Below are positions 59,326-64,000 of a stretch of 64,000 nt of DNA, piece after piece; the first letter of the stretch is position 1; each line of letters begins with the position of its first letter. The translations under genes were made by a program, and so were the position numbers. Source of the stretch: Trichosphaerium sp. ATCC 40318 (Eukaryota > Discosea > Flabellinia > Trichosidae); NCBI GenBank assembly GCA_038496445.1, contig JALMLS010000593.1, forward strand, positions 186,001 to 250,000, given 5' to 3'. The notes below the pieces were generated by a model. It was not told where the DNA came from, searched no databases, and saw only the letters and a program-made list of their open reading frames with translations.

Positions 59326-62300
59326 ATGCTAAAGCTTGTAAGCGCACGAGCGCGTAGTATCGGAGCGTCAAAACAACGAACGAATACTGTTGTAGTTTGT
59401 AGGCCTAGAAATAACCAAACAGCGACACCTCAGTCTCAAAAAGAATTGTGGAACCATTGGAATAACGATCCAACCGAATTTTGGGCAAAGCAAGCTGAAG
59501 GTTTTTAACGAAAGTTTTTAAATCGTACTCTTACATTTGATCCAGAGATTACATGGTTTAAGAAATGGGATACTACCCTTGACAGTTCTAACGCACCATT
59601 TTACAAATGGTTTAAAGGAGGCACCTTAAACACGTAAGATGAGCTGTGCGACGCTATCTTATCATCCACATAGGTGCTACAATGCCATAGACAGGCATTT
59701 GAAGACGCGAGCTAATCAAGACGCTCTTATCTGGTGCGCGTTTTTTTTAAACGCTAGCAGTATTTTACTAATGTGCGCTAGGAAATCTCCCGTTACGGTC
59801 CGATTTAGAAAACACGTGCAAGCCATAAATAGTAATTTTTCGTTTAGGGAGGTAGCGATACGTGGACATATTCGAAACTTCATGAGGAAGTAACATCCAT
59901 AGGCACGTGTTTTTATATTTCTATACAAGTACCTGACAAAAATAGCTGGTGGGCTTCGTGCTCAAGGTGTCAAGAAGGGTGATACTGTTCTAGTTTATAT
60001 GCCAATGGTGCCTCAAGGTTTGTTTAGAGTGTAATACTTGTTCCTAAACTATTTAGCTTGCGCAACAATGTTGGCATGTGCTCGTATAGGAGCTGTGCAT
60101 TCAGTAGTGTTTGGCGGGTACGTGTTATATTTGTAAGGTATCCACAAACCATTGCACCTAGCTTTGCACCAGACCGTTTAGCTAACCGGATCGACCACGC
60201 AAAACCTAAAGTAATTGTGATTGCGAGTTTTGGCTTGGTAAGTTGATGGCCAAAATGGTAGTTTGACGTTTTGCTTAGGAAAAAAGCAATAAAATACCTT
60301 ACAAAGATCTAATGGAAGAGGCTTTGAAAGTCGCTACACATGATCCGAGCTCTATCATTGTATATCAGGTACGTTTTTATTCCCGGTTTAGTACTAATAA
60401 GAGCAGAGACCTTCTATGCCGATTCAGAAGTTAGAACATCCTTACGTTGATTATGAAGACTTGGTGAAGAGTTCAGAACCTGTAATGGAGTGTACTCCAA
60501 TGGATGCCAATGATCCCCTGTATACACTATACACGAGTGGTACAACTGGCAGTCCAAAGGTACCGTTTACAATCTATAGCTGGTGACTCATTATGTTTAG
60601 GCTGTTGTGCGAGGTACTAATTATAGCTGTTTTTCCTTAAGTAACGCCTCCAAGATACTGGCGGACATGCAGTTGCTATAAATTATGCACTGCGAAATTG
60701 TTTTGGAATGGATCCAGGTGATATCTTCTGGGCTGCTTCAGATATTGGGTATTTCAACAACACTAAAACATATTTGAAGTGCCTCATACCGTTCTAGATG
60801 GGTTGTTGGACACTCCTTTATTATTTATTCTCAGCTGATGTACGTTAACTCATAATACCATACTCTAACAATATCAAGTGGAGGATGTACAACAGTAATG
60901 TATGAAGGGTGCGTGCAACATGTTTTTTTTTGTTATATTTTAACAAGAATATTATAGGAAACCTATTGGTACTCCGGATGTACGTACTCTTGGAGGATGC
61001 AATCATTAAATTATGTTAAGGCGAGTGCTTTTTGGCGTGTTATCAGTGATGCTAAATGTAACGGGTTTTTTGTTGCTCCAACTGCTATGTACGATCGTTA
61101 ATTTGGCCTAAACTATTTATAAGTCAATGTAGGCGTGCTATTCGTGGTGAAGACCCGGATGGTTTGTTACCTAAAAAATTTGGTACTTGTCACTTTGATT
61201 CAAACTAAAGACACTTATTTGGCTGTTAGATTTATCGTCTTTGAAATATATGTTCGTTGCTGGAGAGGTAATTTTATTGCGGCTACATATGTTGCTAAGC
61301 ATGAGTAGAAAGTAGATCCAGAGACTTTGGCGTACTGTAAAAGTATTACTTACAAGCGCATTTGTTGTGTATTTACTGGCTTTAGAAATATTCCCTGACC
61401 TACCTGTCATTGATAACTATTGGTACACTAAAATATCATATTTTTTTTCTAACGCACAAACAGGCAAACAGAAACAGGTAAAGCTGACTATAATTATATT
61501 CAACTAACAAATAAGGATGGCCAATGCTTAGTAACATGGTGAGACCTAAGGTAAATCCTACCAAACCTGGCAGCAGTGGGCTATTAGTTCCTGGATGGGA
61601 CATGCAGGTACACAATGAGAGTTTTCAAAGTATTTATCATATTGCAGATTCTCGACCATGAAACTGGCAAACCTGTGCCTGCCGGAGAAGAAGGTGTTTT
61701 AGTAGCTAAACTTCCTCTACCTCCAGGAGCTATGCTGACTCTATGGCCTAATGATAATAAATTGATGGCTGAGAAGTACTTGAACCAGTTCCCAGGTTTC
61801 TATGACTCCGGTGACACCTGTAAAATAGATGAAGATGGCTACGGTAATTCTAATATATAGCTTCTAAGTACTTACCTTGTACTAGCTTTTATCATGTCAC
61901 GTAGTGATGATGTTATCAATGTTGCTGGACATAGAATTGCTTGCTATGGCCTAGAAGAAATAGTCAGAGAGTTGCCAGAGGTTCGTTGTAATGCTTGTAT
62001 TGGAGCTAATGTCCTCTTTAAGATAGGCGAGTGTGCCATATTTGGTGTCAAAGATGACTACAGAGGTGAAGTACCAATTGGGCTACTTCAATTAAAATCT
62101 GGTGATCATACACGCTCAGATGAAGAGGTCATTGAAGCTACTATTAGTAGAGGTACCTTTGCTTGTTTCGCAAGTATTAAACTGAAGATTACATAGTGAG
62201 AACAAAGTTTGGTGCTTTTGCCTGCTTTAAGGTACGTCACGTTTCGTCTGTTCTGAGTTATCTCATAGTTTACTAGGCGGCTGGTGTAGTCTCCGGTATT

Positions 62301-62488
62301 CCAAAGACGAAATCAGGAAAAGTGATGCGTAATCTACTAAGGAAGATTGCGAATGGGGAATCTTATGATCGTACGAAAATACAAACTATGCTTGCAACTT
62401 ATAATGTGTAGCTGGTGCTATTGAAGATGAAAGTGTGTTAGTACATGTTGAGGATAGCTTGAAGAAGATGGGCTTCCCTAAAAAGTAA
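59326..62488 (+). CDS. Mitochondrial short-chain acyl-CoA synthetase (ACSS3/propionyl-CoA type)
   Basis: Activates acetate or propionate to CoA thioesters via acyl-AMP. The N-terminus [18 protein letters not shown] is a presequence-like amphipath. The ANL-family core shows [62 protein letters not shown], the P-loop [56 protein letters not shown] and the C-terminal catalytic Lys in [14 protein letters not shown]. It ends MGFPKK, TAA at 62486-62488. About seventeen exons with introns of 35-60 nt. The subfamily call rests on ordering and the presequence. Confidence 0.9.
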
Positions 62489-62659
62489 TTTTTATGGTAT
62501 TCGTAAACTAGTCATTCATGAGAACCTTTACATAATCGATGGGCCATTCAATCTAATTCTTTATTCAATATTCAAATAAACGAAATTTCAAATTATTTCA
62601 GAATTTTGGTTGTAGTGGGTGTGAGGCTTGTTTGGAGTTGGAAAAAGGGTTGATTGATA

Positions 62660-64000
62660 ATGGGGGATGGTAGGATAATGATATTAAGGTAATACAGATT
62701 GATTTATTTGTAAATAGAACAGTTAACGCCAGAACAACTTGAAAGAGTGCATATGAATCGTTTGGAAGCCCTACATAGGCAGGCAGAGAAGAAACGGGTA
62801 CGTTTTAGTGGAATTTTAATGTTTACGCGTATAGGCTATTGCCCTCAAAGCATTGAGCGACTTCAACATGATCCAAGCAGAAATTGCGAAGCAAACGGGC
62901 CAAAAGCGAAAACGTTGTATAAAAGAGGATCTCCAAGCGTGTTGTACCTGCGGTTGCTGTAAAGAGCCTCCAAAGAAGCGAAGATCACCAGGTATTAATG
63001 TCAAGTGTCAACTGATTCCTAACTTTGTTTGTACTGAAGAAAAAAATACACTAGACAACAGTACTGTGTATGACGATTTTGATGGTACGTCTAAAATCAC
63101 AATTTGAGGAAAATAACATTCAACCAGATGACTTGCAACTCAAGAAATCATCACCTTGGCCTACACCCAAAAACCCACTTGTAATAAAACATAAGAAGAA
63201 AACCTCAAAGAAATTCTTTAAGAAAACACCAACAAAACCAAAGAAGCAATCTATGATATCCTTTGAAGCAGTGACTACGACATACACGCCGAAAGAAGAG
63301 ATCAACCGATATATAAGTAACGATCAATCACCTTCACCGAAATACAAGCGTAAATACAATGCAACAAAAGTCAGCCCAAAGACGAAGAAGTCTCCAAGAC
63401 AAAAGAAGCGAAGCATGGATGACACATTTAAAACTACGCTTCCTGATCAATACAAAACTGTAGATCAAAATGTTTTTGAGTTTGAGACATTCAAGAAAGT
63501 AGTACTCACTAGTAAAAGGTATAAAAATGCACGTGTTGTTTATGAAAATCTTACTAACTTTATCATGTTAAAAGTGTATTTTTGGGAGCTATTTGGGCTA
63601 ACGATGTCACCAACTTCAGGATACCTGTGTTCAGGGTAAGTTTATTCTATAGATATGTTGTATATATGTCTAAGATGCAAGTAGCGTGATGCAGGAGATG
63701 ACAAAGAGGATGTTGTCAATTTAAGCGAGCAATTAGAAGCTTTTTGTTTCACAGGACTTGGCTATGATGCTTTTTGCATTATGCAGTTTAATGATGAAGG
63801 AGAGGTATCCTTTAAAGATAAACTATCTTTCATTAAGGATATTCTATCACAAAATACATTGAGTAAGATATCCTTCAATGTACAGCGCATATTGAGGACA
63901 CTGTATACGCATACAGGCCCAAATAGTAAGTTAAATACAAGCATCTTCGTTACTAATTTCATAAATAGTTTCAGTTATCAATGTCTTTGACACTATGGTT
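62660..64000 (+). CDS. DNA polymerase family A-like protein (POLN/POLQ type), N-terminal part
   Basis: Truncated by the window end. The mini-exon MGD splices to EQLTPEQLERVHMNRLEAL, a motif of the LT-x-EQ-x-x-N-R-x-x-AL kind seen at the N-termini of several DNA-repair proteins. A Cys-cluster (CCTCGCC) and a very Lys-rich, Pro-rich region (KHKKKTSKKFFKKTPTKPK) follow. The last exons read SVFLGAIWANDVTNFRIP, EQLEAFCFTGLGYDAF, SFKDKLSFIKDILSQN and LSKISFNVQRILRTLY. This matches the degenerate 3'-5' exonuclease-like domain that precedes the polymerase domain of POLN/POLQ. The polymerase motifs would lie beyond the window, so the name is tentative. Confidence 0.5.

Noticed and set aside
1-64000. 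CRISPR arrays, rRNA, transposase or reverse-transcriptase genes
   Set aside because: No regularly spaced repeats, no rRNA-like conserved blocks and no transposase or RT motifs were found on either strand.

Overview
The window is nuclear DNA of a compact, intron-rich, AT-rich unicellular eukaryote. I place it among amoebozoans or unicellular opisthokonts. The evidence is a true tyrosine kinase (HRDLAARN, IRWCPPEA), a TSC1/hamartin-like gene, MAF1, ATG4, ESCRT-III, ADA2 and eIF2B delta, and many 40-70 nt GT-AG introns with T-rich 3' ends. The species cannot be named from the sequence. I found no bacterial operon, CRISPR array, rRNA or intact mobile element. The standard genetic code fits every gene. 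Exon boundaries were inferred by eye from reading frame, GT/AG sites and family motifs, so gene ends are usually firmer than every internal junction.

Layout. 1-9 kb: 3' end of a tyrosine kinase, cytochrome b5-b5 reductase fusion, a helical unknown on the minus strand, HemK/PrmC glutamine methyltransferase, a head-to-head pair of small mitochondrial-type membrane proteins, and a NUDT19-like Nudix hydrolase. 9-20 kb: TSC1-like gene, prolidase and a secreted intronless gene only 20 bp apart head to head, eIF2B delta facing Ubc7/UBE2G2, and a UshA-type 5'-nucleotidase. 20-34 kb: an RCC1-repeat/beta-sandwich/kinase fusion, a repeat protein with an NLS, a STE20-type kinase, an LDAH-like lipid-droplet hydrolase, MAF1, and a second repeat protein ending in a predicted PD-(D/E)XK nuclease. 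34-49 kb: a small coiled-coil gene, a type I membrane protein, a VIT/vWA surface protein, a coiled-coil unknown, a QCR7-like complex III subunit, CHMP1, a BAR-SH3 protein, uS17m and ATG4. 49-64 kb: a broken MORN/F-box gene resembling those of amoeba giant viruses, a WD40 protein, two membrane proteins, ADA2, a mitochondrial acyl-CoA synthetase, and the start of a family-A DNA polymerase-like gene.

Most genes are single-copy housekeeping genes that alternate between strands, so many promoters are short and shared. TOR/nutrient functions recur (TSC1, MAF1, ATG4, CHMP1), as do mitochondrial ones (QCR7, uS17m, ACSS3-like synthetase, two small membrane proteins). Two features cut across the window. 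Introns very often begin GTAC, commonly GTACGT. The E-box CACGTG, often as CACGTGA, occurs far more often than base composition predicts.

The best candidates for something undescribed are the two paralogous repeat proteins (one with a nuclease-like end, one with only an NLS), the RCC1-kinase fusion, and the MORN/F-box relic.
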